DNA of 64,000 nt from the NCBI RefSeq assembly GCF_021026195.1, contig NZ_JAJNCT010000036.1, positions 1-64,000 of the forward strand. Direction: 5' to 3'. This document shows, piece after piece, positions 7,305 through 17,385 of this stretch. Made by a program: the position numbers and the translations under genes. Source of the stretch: Comamonas koreensis. GTDB taxonomy: Bacteria; Pseudomonadota; Gammaproteobacteria; Burkholderiales; Burkholderiaceae_C. Numbering within the stretch: position 1 is the stretch's first letter; the number at the start of each line of letters is the position of its first letter. The notes under the pieces are model-generated. The model saw nothing but the letters and a program-made list of their open reading frames with translations. It was not told the DNA's origin and did no database searches.

Positions 7305-8231
7305 TCAGGCCTTCTTGCCCAGGCGGGTGATCAGGCTGGAGGTATCCCAGCGGTTGCCACCCGACTGCTGCACATCGGCATAGAACTGGTCCACCAGCGC
7401 AGTCAGCGGCAGGCGTGAGCCATTGCGCTTGGCCTCGTCCAGCACCAGGCCCAGGTCCTTGCGCATCCAGTCCACGGCAAAACCGAAGTCGAACTTGCCC
7501 TCGACCATGGTCTTGCCCCGGTTTTCCATCTGCCAGCTTTGCGCGGCGCCCTTGCTCACCACATCCAGCACCTGGGGCATGTCCAGGCCGGCGTTCATGC
7601 CGAAGGCGATGGCCTCGGACAGGCCCTGCACGACACCGGCGATGCAAATCTGGTTGACCATCTTGGCCAGCTGGCCCGCGCCGCTGCTGCCCAGCAGGGT
7701 GAAGGCGCGCGAGAACGCCATGGCCACCGGCTTGACGGTGTTGAACACGGCCTCATCGCCACCACACATGACGGTGAGCTGGCCGTTGACTGCACCGGCC
7801 TGGCCACCGGAGACGGGCGCATCGATGAAGTGCAGGCCTTGGGCCTGGGCGGCGGCATAGAGCTCGCGGGCCACATTGGCCGAGGCGGTAGTGTGGTCGA
7901 CAAAGATGGCGCCGGGCTTCATGCCGGCCAGCGCGCCATCGGCACCCAGCACGACCGAGCGCAGGTCGTCGTCATTGCCCACGCAGCAGAATACGATGTC
8001 CGCATTGGCGACCGCCTCGCGCGGCGTGGCGGCATGGCGGGGCGCCTTGGCGCTGGCAAACTCGTCGCACCAGGCTTGCGCCTTTTGCGCCGTGCGGTTG
8101 TAGACGGTGACCGCATGGCCTGCCTGGGCCAGGTGGCCCGCCATGGGGTAGCCCATGACGCCCAGGCCCAAAAAGGCGACGTTCAGGGAAGGGGTGCTGT
8201 CATAGCTGCGTGCTTGAATACTCGATGCCAT
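7305..8231 (-). CDS. NAD(P)-dependent 3-hydroxyacid dehydrogenase (MmsB/GarR family)
   Basis: A 308-residue beta-hydroxyacid dehydrogenase. The Rossmann glycine motif FLGLGVMGYPMAGHLAQAG, the substrate-binding motif DAPVSGGQAGA and the catalytic lysine region GAGQLAKMVNQ are all present. Family members oxidise 3-hydroxyisobutyrate or reduce tartronate or succinate semialdehyde; the substrate cannot be read from sequence. The ATG at 8231 is preceded by TTGGAG eight bases upstream, so it was preferred to the longer frame from 8261. It is a single-gene unit between two terminators. Confidence 0.88.
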   Translation of the reverse strand: MASSIQARSYDSTPSLNVAFLGLGVMGYPMAGHLAQAGHAVTVYNRTAQKAQAWCDEFASAKAPRHAATPREAVANADIVFCCVGNDDDLRSVVLGADGALAGMKPGAIFVDHTTASANVARELYAAAQAQGLHFIDAPVSGGQAGAVNGQLTVMCGGDEAVFNTVKPVAMAFSRAFTLLGSSGAGQLAKMVNQICIAGVVQGLSEAIAFGMNAGLDMPQVLDVVSKGAAQSWQMENRGKTMVEGKFDFGFAVDWMRKDLGLVLDEAKRNGSRLPLTALVDQFYADVQQSGGNRWDTSSLITRLGKKA

Positions 8232-8243
8232 TGCGGTGACTCC

Positions 8244-8278
8244 AAAAAGAGCGGCACCCAAGGCGGGCCTGGGTGCCG
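8244..8278 (-). terminator. Rho-independent terminator of pilU
   Basis: The arms CGGCACCCA (8252-8260) and TGGGTGCCG (8270-8278) pair perfectly; on the minus strand the stem is followed by CTCTTTTT. It lies 30 bp beyond the pilU stop and just upstream of the next minus-strand gene. Confidence 0.8.
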
Positions 8279-8307
8279 TGTCGCTGAAAACCCAAAACGC
8301 TGACAGC

Positions 8308-9444
8308 TTAAACGATTGTCAGGTGCTCCGTGCCCTCGGCCAGATCACTGCGCTTGGCGCGCTGGCTGCCCAGCTTGATCTGCAGGCGCAGGTCGTTGAC
8401 CGAGTCGGCGTTGCGCAGCGCGTCTTCGTAGGTGATCAGGTTGGCCTCGTACAGGTCAAACAGCGCCTGGTCGAAGGTCTGCATGCCCAGATTGCGGCTT
8501 TTCTTCATGATCTCCTTGATCTCGTTGACCTCGCCCTTGAAGATCAGGTCCGAGATCAGTGGCGAGTTGAGCATCACCTCGACCGCCGCAACGCGGCCCT
8601 TGCTGTCCTGCTTGCTCAGCAGGCGCTGCGACACCAGGCCGCGCAGGTTCAGTGACAGGTCCATCAGCAGCTGCGCGCGGCGCTCTTCGGGGAAGAAGTT
8701 GATGATGCGGTCCAGCGCCTGGTTGGCGCTGTTGGCGTGCAGGGTGGCCAGGCACAAGTGGCCGGTTTCGGCAAAGGCCACCGCGTGTTCCATGGTTTCG
8801 CGGTCGCGGATTTCGCCCATCAGGATGACGTCAGGGGCCTGGCGCAAGGTGTTTTTCAGCGCCGCTTCCCAGTTGTCGGTGTCCAGGCCCACTTCGCGCT
8901 GGGTCACGATGCAGTTCTTGTGGGGGTGGACAAACTCCACCGGGTCTTCGACGGTGATGATGTGGCCGTAAGAGTTTTCGTTGCGCCAATCGACCATGGC
9001 CGCCAAGGTGGTGGACTTGCCCGAGCCGGTGGCGCCGACCATGATGCACAGGCCACGCTTGGCCATGGCCAGGTCCTTGAGCACCTGGGGCACGCCCAGT
9101 CCGTCAATCGTTGGCAGGGTCAGTGGAATGGTCCGCAGCACCAGACCGACATTGCCTTGCTGCATGAAGGCATTGACCCGGAAACGCCCGATGCCCGAGG
9201 GCGAGATGGCGAAATTGCATTCCTTGGTCTTTTCGAACTCAGCCACCTGCTTGTCGCTCATGATCGAGCGGGCCAGGGTCAGCGAGTGGGTGGGCGACAG
9301 CGGCTGGCTGGAGACCTTGGTGACCTTGCCATCGATCTTGATGGCTGGCGGAAAGTCAGCGGTAATGAACAAATCGCTGCCATTGCGCTGCACCATCAGC
9401 TTCAACAGGTCGTTGATGAACTTACTGGCCTGATCCCGTTCCAT
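8308..9444 (-). CDS. pilU: Type IV pilus retraction ATPase PilU
   Basis: A 378-residue secretion ATPase of the PilT/PilU group that acts at the inner-membrane base of type IV pili and assists PilT in retraction under load. Walker A GATGSGKST is near residue 135, the Asp box VEDPVEF follows, and the His box and Walker B (ILMGEIRDRETMEHA) are intact. The C-terminus is extended past the usual PilT end, as is typical of PilU. GAGAGGA lies seven bases upstream of the ATG. It follows pilT and a cyclic-nucleotide-binding gene in the same direction. Confidence 0.95.
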   Translation of the reverse strand: MERDQASKFINDLLKLMVQRNGSDLFITADFPPAIKIDGKVTKVSSQPLSPTHSLTLARSIMSDKQVAEFEKTKECNFAISPSGIGRFRVNAFMQQGNVGLVLRTIPLTLPTIDGLGVPQVLKDLAMAKRGLCIMVGATGSGKSTTLAAMVDWRNENSYGHIITVEDPVEFVHPHKNCIVTQREVGLDTDNWEAALKNTLRQAPDVILMGEIRDRETMEHAVAFAETGHLCLATLHANSANQALDRIINFFPEERRAQLLMDLSLNLRGLVSQRLLSKQDSKGRVAAVEVMLNSPLISDLIFKGEVNEIKEIMKKSRNLGMQTFDQALFDLYEANLITYEDALRNADSVNDLRLQIKLGSQRAKRSDLAEGTEHLTIV

Positions 9445-9515
9445 GACAATCCTCTCTCGCTCCGTTATTGTTGCTTATGCAACAGAAGCGCCCGGGAACG
9501 GCCGCCCTGAAAGGC

Positions 9516-10124
9516 TCAGGGCTCAATCCGGGCGCTGGTCTGCCGCAGCCGCGTGGAGAGTTTGCGCGTGAACAAGGCCAGCAAATAGGCGGCCGTGGAC
9601 GCGTCCAACTCCATCATGGCATCCAGTGTATCGGCCTTCAGCACAGCCAGTGCACAGTCGGTGGTAGTGGTACACGAAGAAAAACGGGGACTGCTGTCAA
9701 ACAGAGACATCTCGCCCAGCACTTCGCCGGGGTGGATGTCGGCCAGATGGACAGTCTGGCCGGTGGCCAAAAGCCGGTCCACGCGGACCTGGCCGCTCAG
9801 CACGATCAACAGGTAATCGCCCAGTTCGCCTTGCTGGATCAGTGTTTGCCCGGCGGGCACCTGGTAGAACTCCAGGTACTGCACCATCTGTTCGATAAAG
9901 GGGGATTGCAGCAGGGATAGCGCGGCATCCTGGGCCCAGACCATGCGCAGCGCGGTGGCCGGGTCGGCCGGTGCCAGCAGCTGGGCATGGATGGCCTTGC
10001 GGCGTTGGCTCCAGAGCACATAGGGGGCTTCCGACGTGCTGGCCTGCTGGAAGCCATGGAGGAAGAAGCCGGTATCGGCCTCTACGGGCTCGTCTGCCGG
10101 GGATGCGGAATGCAAGCGGTTCAT
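9516..10124 (-). CDS. Cyclic nucleotide-binding domain protein between pilT and pilU
   Basis: A 202-residue soluble protein. The C-terminal two thirds is a CAP-type cNMP-binding beta-roll: VPAGQTLIQQGELGDYLLIVLSG, then HPGEVLGEMSLFDSSPRFSS, where GEMSLFD(x)SPR resembles the phosphate-binding cassette (GELAL...PR). No DNA-binding helix-turn-helix follows, so it is not a CRP-like regulator. The N-terminal 70 residues show no known domain. The start at 10124 has AAAGGAG ten bases upstream. Its place between pilT and pilU suggests coupling of a second messenger to pilus retraction; this is inference. Confidence 0.85.
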   Translation of the reverse strand: MNRLHSASPADEPVEADTGFFLHGFQQASTSEAPYVLWSQRRKAIHAQLLAPADPATALRMVWAQDAALSLLQSPFIEQMVQYLEFYQVPAGQTLIQQGELGDYLLIVLSGQVRVDRLLATGQTVHLADIHPGEVLGEMSLFDSSPRFSSCTTTTDCALAVLKADTLDAMMELDASTAAYLLALFTRKLSTRLRQTSARIEP

Positions 10125-10157
10125 GGCCCGTGGTCTCCTTTGATCCCGCAAAGCATA

Positions 10158-10197
10158 AAGGGCACCAGCGGTACTGGCAATGACCGCTGGTGCCCTT
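10158..10197. terminator. Strong 15-bp inverted repeat between pilT and the cNMP gene
   Basis: AAGGGCACCAGCGGT (10158-10172) and ACCGCTGGTGCCCTT (10183-10197) are perfectly complementary with a 10-nt loop. On the minus strand the hairpin is followed only by TATGCTTTG, so it is either a weak terminator after pilT or an attenuating/processing hairpin that sets the pilT to downstream mRNA ratio. Confidence 0.6.
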
Positions 10198-10234
10198 CGT
10201 GCAACCGTTTGTCAGTTGCTGTTTGTCAGCGCTT

Positions 10235-11278
10235 TTAACCTGGGAAGTTCTCAGGCGTCTTGGCTTTGGCACGCGCCTCGGCCGGGCTGATCACATTGCG
10301 GCGCACCAGGTCGGTCAGGTTCTGGTCCAGGGTCTGCATGCCCATGCTGTTGCTGGTCTGGATGGTGGAGTACATCTGTGCCACCTTGGCCTCGCGGATC
10401 AGGTTGCGGATGGCGGGGGTGCCGAGCATGATCTCGTGCGCGGCCACGCGGCCTTGGCCGTCCTTGGTCTTGCACAAGGTCTGGGAGATGACGGCCTGCA
10501 GCGATTCGGACAGCATGGCGCGGACCATTTCCTTTTCTTCGGCGGGGAAAACGTCAATGATCCGGTCAATGGTCTTGGCGGCGCTGGAGGTGTGCAGGGT
10601 GCCAAACACCAAGTGGCCGGTTTCTGCGGCCGTCATTGCCAGGCGGATGGTTTCCAGGTCGCGCATTTCGCCCACCAGAATGGCGTCCGGGTCTTCACGC
10701 AGCGCCGAGCGCAGTGCGGCGCTGAACGACAGCGTCTGCGGGCCCACTTCGCGCTGGTTGATCAGGCATTTCTTGGATTCGTGCACGAATTCGATCGGGT
10801 CTTCCACCGTCAGGATGTGGCCGTACTCGTTTTCGTTGAGGTAGTTCACCATGGCCGCCAAGGTGGTGGACTTGCCCGAGCCGGTGGGCCCGGTCACCAG
10901 CACCAGGCCACGCGGCTTGAGCGACAGGTCGGCAAAGATCTTGGGGGCATTGAGCTGCTCCAGGGTCAGGATCTTGCTCGGAATGGTCCGGAACACGGCG
11001 CCCGAGCCGCGGTTCTGGTTGAAGGCATTGACCCGGAAACGCGCCAGGCCCTCGATCTCGAACGAAAAGTCGACTTCGAGGAATTCTTCGTACTGCTTGC
11101 GCTGGGCGTCGCTCATGATGTCGTAGACCATCGCGTGGACCTGCTTGTGGTCCAGCGGATCGACATTGATGCGGCGCACATCGCCGTGGACCCGGATCAT
11201 CGGCGGCAGGCCTGCAGACAAGTGCAAGTCCGACGCTTTATTTTTGACACTGAATGCCAGCAATTGGGTGATATCCAC
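10235..11278 (-). CDS. pilT: Type IV pilus retraction ATPase PilT
   Basis: PilT hydrolyses ATP to depolymerise the type IV pilus and drive twitching motility. The 347-residue length is standard. The N-terminal FSVKNKASDLHLSAGLPPM, Walker A GPTGSGKST (about residue 130), Asp box VEDPIEFVH, Walker B ILVGEMRDLETI and His-box HLVFGTLHT are intact; the AIRNLIRE motif needed for retraction in PilT proteins is also present. I chose the GTG at 11278 because GAGGGA lies six bases upstream and the protein then begins at the family N-terminus (DITQLLAF). Divergent from the YggS homologue. Confidence 0.96.
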   Translation of the reverse strand: MDITQLLAFSVKNKASDLHLSAGLPPMIRVHGDVRRINVDPLDHKQVHAMVYDIMSDAQRKQYEEFLEVDFSFEIEGLARFRVNAFNQNRGSGAVFRTIPSKILTLEQLNAPKIFADLSLKPRGLVLVTGPTGSGKSTTLAAMVNYLNENEYGHILTVEDPIEFVHESKKCLINQREVGPQTLSFSAALRSALREDPDAILVGEMRDLETIRLAMTAAETGHLVFGTLHTSSAAKTIDRIIDVFPAEEKEMVRAMLSESLQAVISQTLCKTKDGQGRVAAHEIMLGTPAIRNLIREAKVAQMYSTIQTSNSMGMQTLDQNLTDLVRRNVISPAEARAKAKTPENFPG

Positions 11279-11361
11279 TGCAGTTCCCTCGTTGTTTTGG
11301 TACGCTTTGAGTGCAAGGCCGCGTTGTTCACACGTTCCAAGGCCGTGCATATTTTTACATT

Positions 11362-12090
11362 ATGAGCACGATTCCCGAAAAAATTCAGCAGGTTCGCCTG
11401 CAAATCGACAACGCCTGTCGTGCCAGCGGCCGGCCCGAGGGCAGCGTGCAGCTGCTGGCCGTCTCCAAGACCTTTGGCGTTGATGCCATTGCCGAGGCGG
11501 CCCAAGCCGGCCAGCGCGCGTTTGGTGAGAACTACATCCAGGAAGCGGTCGAGAAGATCCGCTACTTTGCCGAGCAGCACGCCTGGAAGGACCAGGGCCT
11601 GGTGTGGCACTGCATCGGCCCGATCCAGAGCAACAAGACGCGCCTGGTGGCCGAGCACTTTGACTGGGTGCATACGGTGGACCGGCTCAAGACGGCCGAG
11701 CGCCTGTCCGCCCAGCGGCCCGCACAGCTGGCGCCGCTGCAGATCTGCATCCAGGTCAATGTCGATGGCGGTATCACCAAGTCCGGCGTCGCCCCGGGCG
11801 ACGTGGCGGCGCTGGTGCAGCAGGTGGCCCAGTTGCCCCAGCTGCAGCTGCGCGGCGTGATGAGCATCCCCGATGTGGTGGCCGATTTTGCCGCCCAGTT
11901 GGCCGTGCACCAGCGGGTCAAGGCCGTGTTCGATGACATCGCCGCGCTGGGCCTGCCGCAGCTGGCGCAGTGGGACACCATCTCCCTGGGCATGACGGCC
12001 GACCTGCAGGCCGCCGTGCAGGCCGGATCGACGATGGTGCGCGTGGGCAGCGGCATCTTCGGCCAGCGCGACTACGGCAGCGCCCATTGA
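11362..12090 (+). CDS. YggS/PLPBP-family pyridoxal phosphate homeostasis protein
   Basis: A 242-residue single-domain PLP-binding protein with an alanine-racemase-like TIM barrel. The PLP lysine lies in LLAVSKTFG (about residue 36), followed by FGENYIQEA, WHCIGPIQSNKT and the C-terminal phosphate-binding SLGMTADLQAA and GSTMVRVGSGIFG. Family members buffer free PLP and affect amino-acid metabolism; no enzymatic activity is established. The ATG at 11362 gives the usual N-terminus. It is divergent from pilT, a common arrangement in this lineage. Confidence 0.95.
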   Translation: MSTIPEKIQQVRLQIDNACRASGRPEGSVQLLAVSKTFGVDAIAEAAQAGQRAFGENYIQEAVEKIRYFAEQHAWKDQGLVWHCIGPIQSNKTRLVAEHFDWVHTVDRLKTAERLSAQRPAQLAPLQICIQVNVDGGITKSGVAPGDVAALVQQVAQLPQLQLRGVMSIPDVVADFAAQLAVHQRVKAVFDDIAALGLPQLAQWDTISLGMTADLQAAVQAGSTMVRVGSGIFGQRDYGSAH

Positions 12091-12195
12091 ATGGCGCCAT
12101 CTGCCCACCCGCCAGCCCGGCTGCAGCGCATGGTGCTGCGTGCTAAGCTGGCCCCCGATTGTTCTGTGTACCCCCTCTAAAAGACAGGAGACCCC

Positions 12196-13332
12196 ATGCC
12201 AGGATTGCTACCCGACGTTGACCCCGATGGCCTGTTGGAGTTTTCGGTGGTCTACACCGACCGCGCGCTCAACCACATGTCGCACCGCTTCATCGGTGTG
12301 ATGGGCGAGGTGCTGCGCATCCTCAAGACCACCTACCACGCGCACACGGCCGTGATAGTGCCGGGCAGTGGCACCTTTGGCATGGAGGCCGTGGCGCGCC
12401 AGTTTGCCAACCGCGCCAAGGTGCTGATCGTGCGCAATGGCTGGTTCAGCTACCGCTGGACGCAGATTTTTGAAGAAGGCGGCCTGGGCGGCAGCGCAGT
12501 GATCTGCAAGGCCCGCCCCCAAGGCAGCGGCCCGCAGGATGCCTGGGCACCTTGCCCGGCCGAAGAAGTGGCCGCTGCCATCCGTAAGGAAAAGCCCCAG
12601 GTGGTGTTTGCCCCGCACGTCGAGACGGCCAGCGGCATTGTGCTGCCCGACGGCTACATCCAGACCATCAGCGCCGCTGCGCATGAGGTTGGCGCGCTGA
12701 TGGTGCTCGACTGCGTGGCCAGCGGCGCCATCTGGGTGGACATGCAAAAGACCGGTGTCGATGTGCTGATTACCGCGCCGCAAAAGGGCTGGAGCGGCCC
12801 GCCTTGCTGCGCCATGGTGATGTTGTCCGAGCGCGCCCGCAAGGCCATCGAAGACACCAAGAGCAGCAGCTTCTCTTGCGACCTGAAGAAGTGGATGCAG
12901 ATTGCCGAAGGCTACGAAAAGGGCCAGCACGCCTACCACGCGACCATGCCCACCGATTCGCTGGTGCAGCTGAGCAAGGTGATGCAGGAGGCCGAGGCCT
13001 ATGGGCTGGACAAGCTGCGCGAGGAGCAGACCCAGCTGGGCAAAGAGGTGCGCGCACTGCTCAAGGCGCGGGGCTTTCCCAGCGTGGCGGCCCCAGGTTT
13101 TGAGGCGCCCGGCGTGGTCGTCAGCTTCACCACCGATCCGGAGATCCAGAACAGCAAGAAATTTGCCAGCGTGGGCCTGCAGACCGCTGCCGGCGTGCCA
13201 CTGATGTGCGACGAGGGGCCGGAGTTCAAGACCTTCCGCATCGGCCTGTTTGGCCTCGATAAATGGCACAACGTCGAGCGCACCGTGGGCCATTTGCGCC
13301 AGGCGCTCGATGGTTTGGGTATCAAGGGTTAA
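12196..13332 (+). CDS. Class V PLP aminotransferase (alanine--glyoxylate type)
   Basis: A 378-residue fold-type I aminotransferase. Conserved features are the cofactor loop PGSGTFGMEAVARQF, the aspartate that binds the PLP ring nitrogen (LMVLDCVASG) and the Schiff-base lysine (ITAPQKGWSGPP). The family includes alanine-glyoxylate and serine-glyoxylate aminotransferases; the real donor and acceptor are not deducible. CAGGAG lies six bases upstream of the start. A terminator follows the gene, so it is transcribed separately from the FKBP. Confidence 0.88.
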   Translation: MPGLLPDVDPDGLLEFSVVYTDRALNHMSHRFIGVMGEVLRILKTTYHAHTAVIVPGSGTFGMEAVARQFANRAKVLIVRNGWFSYRWTQIFEEGGLGGSAVICKARPQGSGPQDAWAPCPAEEVAAAIRKEKPQVVFAPHVETASGIVLPDGYIQTISAAAHEVGALMVLDCVASGAIWVDMQKTGVDVLITAPQKGWSGPPCCAMVMLSERARKAIEDTKSSSFSCDLKKWMQIAEGYEKGQHAYHATMPTDSLVQLSKVMQEAEAYGLDKLREEQTQLGKEVRALLKARGFPSVAAPGFEAPGVVVSFTTDPEIQNSKKFASVGLQTAAGVPLMCDEGPEFKTFRIGLFGLDKWHNVERTVGHLRQALDGLGIKG

Positions 13333-13346
13333 CTTGTGTTCTTAAC

Positions 13347-13390
13347 GCGTTCTGCACCTGCCAACCAAGTGCAGAATGCGGGTTTTGTTT
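13347..13390 (+). terminator. Rho-independent terminator after the aminotransferase
   Basis: GCGTTCTGCAC (13347-13357) pairs with GTGCAGAATGC (13369-13379) with one G-T wobble, followed by GGGTTTTGTTT. It ends transcription before the FKBP gene. Confidence 0.8.
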
Positions 13391-13415
13391 GAAAAACATT
13401 GGATTGGATTTCGCA

Positions 13416-13832
13416 ATGAAAGCATTGACTGCCAGCGCCCTGTTCGCTGCCATCGCCCTGACCGCCGGCTTGGCCCAGGCACAGAGCAAGCCTGTGACGA
13501 CCAAGAGCGGCCTGGTGTTTGAAAGCATCAAGGACGGCACCGGCGCCAGCCCCAAGGCGAGCGACACCGTCAAGGTGCACTACAAGGGCACCTTCCCTGA
13601 CAGCGGCAAGGAGTTCGACAGCTCCTACAAGCGCGGTGAGCCGATCGAGTTCCCACTGCAAGGCGTGATCCCCTGCTGGACCGAAGGCGTGCAGCTGATG
13701 AAGGTGGGTGGCAAGGCCAAGCTGACCTGCCCGGCCTCGATCGCCTATGGCGCCCGTGGCGCTGGCGGCGTGATCCCGCCCAATGCCACGCTGAACTTTG
13801 AAGTGGAACTGCTGGGCATCAAGGGCCAGTAA
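13416..13832 (+). CDS. Exported FKBP-type peptidyl-prolyl isomerase
   Basis: A 138-residue periplasmic FKBP. Residues 1-22 are a signal peptide (ALTASALFAAIALTAGLAQA). The single FKBP domain has VKVHYKGTFPDSGKEFDSSYKRGEP, the core VIPCWTEGVQLMKVGGKAKLTCP and YGARGAGGVIPPNATLNFEVELLGI. It catalyses cis-trans proline isomerisation. The ATG at 13416 starts the signal peptide directly. It sits between two terminators and is therefore monocistronic. Confidence 0.95.
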   Translation: MKALTASALFAAIALTAGLAQAQSKPVTTKSGLVFESIKDGTGASPKASDTVKVHYKGTFPDSGKEFDSSYKRGEPIEFPLQGVIPCWTEGVQLMKVGGKAKLTCPASIAYGARGAGGVIPPNATLNFEVELLGIKGQ

Positions 13833-13857
13833 AACCTGCTTCTCTACAAGCTGAAAA

Positions 13858-13896
13858 GCCTCCGCGTCTTGCTGGCGCGGAGGCTATTTTGTTTTT
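13858..13896 (+). terminator. Rho-independent terminator after the FKBP gene
   Basis: GCCTCCGCG (13858-13866) and CGCGGAGGC (13876-13884) form a perfect stem, followed by TATTTTGTTTTT. Confidence 0.9.
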
Positions 13897-13919
13897 AGGG
13901 CGCTGGGTTCGTTCGCCGA

Positions 13920-15522
<1,603 letters not shown>

Positions 15523-15527
<5 letters not shown>

Positions 15528-15576
15528 AACGACTCGGGGTGTCAAAAACACAGCATTTAACCGTAGTCAGTATGAC
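15523..15576. promoter_or_regulatory. Three NorR-type GT-N7-AC enhancer sites
   Basis: GTCAAAACGAC (15523-15533), GTCAAAAACAC (15541-15551) and GTCAGTATGAC (15566-15576, centre of the perfect palindrome AGTCAGTATGACT) each fit GT-N7-AC, the core reported for E. coli NorR sites. They lie roughly 45-100 bp upstream of the hmp -24 element and overlap the 5' end of norR. Confidence 0.7.
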
Positions 15577-15619
15577 TGCATGCATTGTGCAAGGTATTGA
15601 TATTCCACAAACCAGGTGT

Positions 15620-15635
15620 TGGCACGATGCATGCA
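15620..15635 (+). promoter_or_regulatory. Sigma-54 (-24/-12) promoter of hmp
   Basis: TGGCACG, four bases, ATGCA (15620-15635) matches the sigma-54 consensus TGGCACG-N4-TTGCW with a single mismatch. It lies 34 bp upstream of the hmp start and downstream of the NorR sites, consistent with NO-dependent activation. Confidence 0.8.
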
Positions 15636-15668
15636 TTGTCAAGACCAACCACATGCAAGGAGAGTTAG

Positions 15669-16844
15669 ATGCTGAGCGATAGCCAAAAACAGATCATCCA
15701 GGCCACCGTCCCTCTGCTGGAGACCGGCGGTGAGGCGCTGACCACGCACTTCTACCAAATGATGCTGAGCGAGTACCCCGAGGTGCGCCCGCTGTTCAAC
15801 CAGGCCCACCAGCAAAGCGGCGCCCAGCCCCGCGCACTGGCCCATAGCGTGCTGATGTATGCCAAGCACATCGACAAGCTGGAGAACCTGGGCGACCTGC
15901 CCGCGCAGATCATCAACAAGCATGTGGCGCTGCAGGTGCAGCCCGACCAGTACCAGATCGTGGGCAGCTGCCTGCTGCGCGCGATCCGCGAGGTGCTGGG
16001 CGCCGAGATTGCCACCGATGCGGTGATCGACGCCTGGGCCGCTGCCTACACCCAGCTGGCCGACATCCTGATCGCTGCCGAGGCCAAGGCCTATGACGAC
16101 ATCGCCCAGGCCGAAGGCGGCTGGCGCGGTGCGCGCAGCTTCAAGCTGGTGCAGAAGGTGGCCGAGAGCGCCGAGATCAGCTCCTTCTACCTGGAGCCGG
16201 TGGACGGCAAGGCCGTGATCGCCCACCAGCCGGGCCAGTACATCGGCCTGCGCGCCATCGTGGGAGGCACCGAGCAGCGCCGCAACTATTCGCTGTCGGC
16301 CCCCAGCAATGGCCGCAGCTACCGCATCAGTGTCAAGCGCGAGCCCGGTGGCAAGGTCTCCAACTACCTGCATGACCTGCCAGTGGGTGACACCCTGGAG
16401 CTGTTTGCACCGGCCGGCCATTTCACCTTGCAGGCGGGCGAGCGCCCGCTGGTGCTGATCAGCGGCGGTGTGGGCATCACCCCTACCTTGCCGATGCTCG
16501 AAGCCGCGCTGCAGACCGACCGCCCCATCACCTTCATCCACTGCGCCCGGGGCCGTGCGGTGCATGCCTTCCGCCCGCAGATCGATGCGCTGGCGCAGGC
16601 GCACAGCCAGCTGCAGCCGCGCTATGTGTATGACGAAGTGGCCGAGGGCGAAGCGGTCGCTGCCCAGGGCCATCTGACCGAGGACCTGCTGGGCCAGTGG
16701 CTGCCCGCATCGCGCGATGCCGATGTCTACTTTCTCGGCCCCAAGCCCTTTATGCGCTCGGTCAAGGCCTCGCTGCGCAAGCTCGGCGTGCCCGATGCCC
16801 AGGTGCGCTATGAGTTCTTTGGCCCGGCCGAGGCGCTGGCCTGA
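15669..16844 (+). CDS. hmp: Flavohaemoglobin (nitric oxide dioxygenase)
   Basis: Hmp oxidises NO to nitrate with O2 and NADH in the cytoplasm. The 391-residue protein has an N-terminal globin domain (proximal-haem helix region around HSVLMYAKHIDKL and INKHVALQVQPDQYQIVG), a ferredoxin-reductase-type FAD domain (RRNYSLSAPSNG, GGKVSNYLHD) and an NAD domain (ISGGVGITPTLPMLEAAL). CAAGGAGAG lies upstream of the ATG. It is paired divergently with norR and has its own sigma-54 promoter. Confidence 0.96.
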   Translation: MLSDSQKQIIQATVPLLETGGEALTTHFYQMMLSEYPEVRPLFNQAHQQSGAQPRALAHSVLMYAKHIDKLENLGDLPAQIINKHVALQVQPDQYQIVGSCLLRAIREVLGAEIATDAVIDAWAAAYTQLADILIAAEAKAYDDIAQAEGGWRGARSFKLVQKVAESAEISSFYLEPVDGKAVIAHQPGQYIGLRAIVGGTEQRRNYSLSAPSNGRSYRISVKREPGGKVSNYLHDLPVGDTLELFAPAGHFTLQAGERPLVLISGGVGITPTLPMLEAALQTDRPITFIHCARGRAVHAFRPQIDALAQAHSQLQPRYVYDEVAEGEAVAAQGHLTEDLLGQWLPASRDADVYFLGPKPFMRSVKASLRKLGVPDAQVRYEFFGPAEALA

Positions 16845-16896
16845 TTGCATGCCTCTGAAGCGCTGAGGCGCGTGCGGCACCGGCCGCCGCAGGCAA

Positions 16897-16950
16897 AAAA
16901 CCCGAGCCATGCTGGCCATTCAAGGCGAGCCTGGATCGGGTTTTCGTTTT
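16897..16950 (+). terminator. Terminator after hmp
   Basis: AAAACCCGA (16897-16905) pairs with TCGGGTTTT (16936-16944), with an inner GCC/GGC-rich loop, followed by CGTTTT. It may act on both strands because DUF3297 converges from the other side. Confidence 0.7.
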
Positions 16951-16994
16951 ACGGGCCGCTTCAGCGCAGCGCGGCGGAGGTGTCAGGCCAGGAC

Positions 16995-17246
16995 TCAGTC
17001 CTTGTAATAGGCCTCGACCTTGCCCTTGAGCTTGATCAGCAAAGGCTTGCCCTTGCGGTCCACGGTCTTGCCGGCGGGCACCTTGACCCAGCCTTCGCTC
17101 ACGCAGTATTCCTCGACATCCACGCGCTCGGTGCCGTTGAAGCGGATGCCGATATCGTGGTCAAAAACCTCGCGCACAAAGTGCGGGCTCTTGGGGTCGA
17201 TGGACAGGTGGTCGGGCAGTTCGGGGCGGGCAGTGGTATCGGTCAT
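16995..17246 (-). CDS. DUF3297 family small protein
   Basis: An 83-residue protein matching the DUF3297 family along its length: PDHLSIDPKSPHF, DIGIRFNGTERVDVEEYC, SEGWVKVPAGKTVDRKGKP. It is soluble with no signal peptide or membrane segment. The function is unknown. The ATG at 17246 was chosen because the family begins with a short polar stretch before PDHLS; the same frame runs open far upstream but that is antisense to the DUF445 gene. Confidence 0.88.
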   Translation of the reverse strand: MTDTTARPELPDHLSIDPKSPHFVREVFDHDIGIRFNGTERVDVEEYCVSEGWVKVPAGKTVDRKGKPLLIKLKGKVEAYYKD

Positions 17247-17385
17247 GGTTGGTGCAGAAAAGTACGCGGCCCTGGGCCGCACAGGCCGACATTGTCCACA
17301 CTTTGCGGGCACTGTGTCCAGGAATGGGAAACCGCGCCGTTGGCTGACTTGGCAAGCTCTGCTGCTTGCCGCTACAGTGGTCGCC

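Noticed and set aside
17020..17385. Long N-terminal extension of the DUF445 protein
   Set aside because: The extension is antisense to the DUF3297 gene and unlike any DUF445 N-terminus; the membrane helix starts after 17386.
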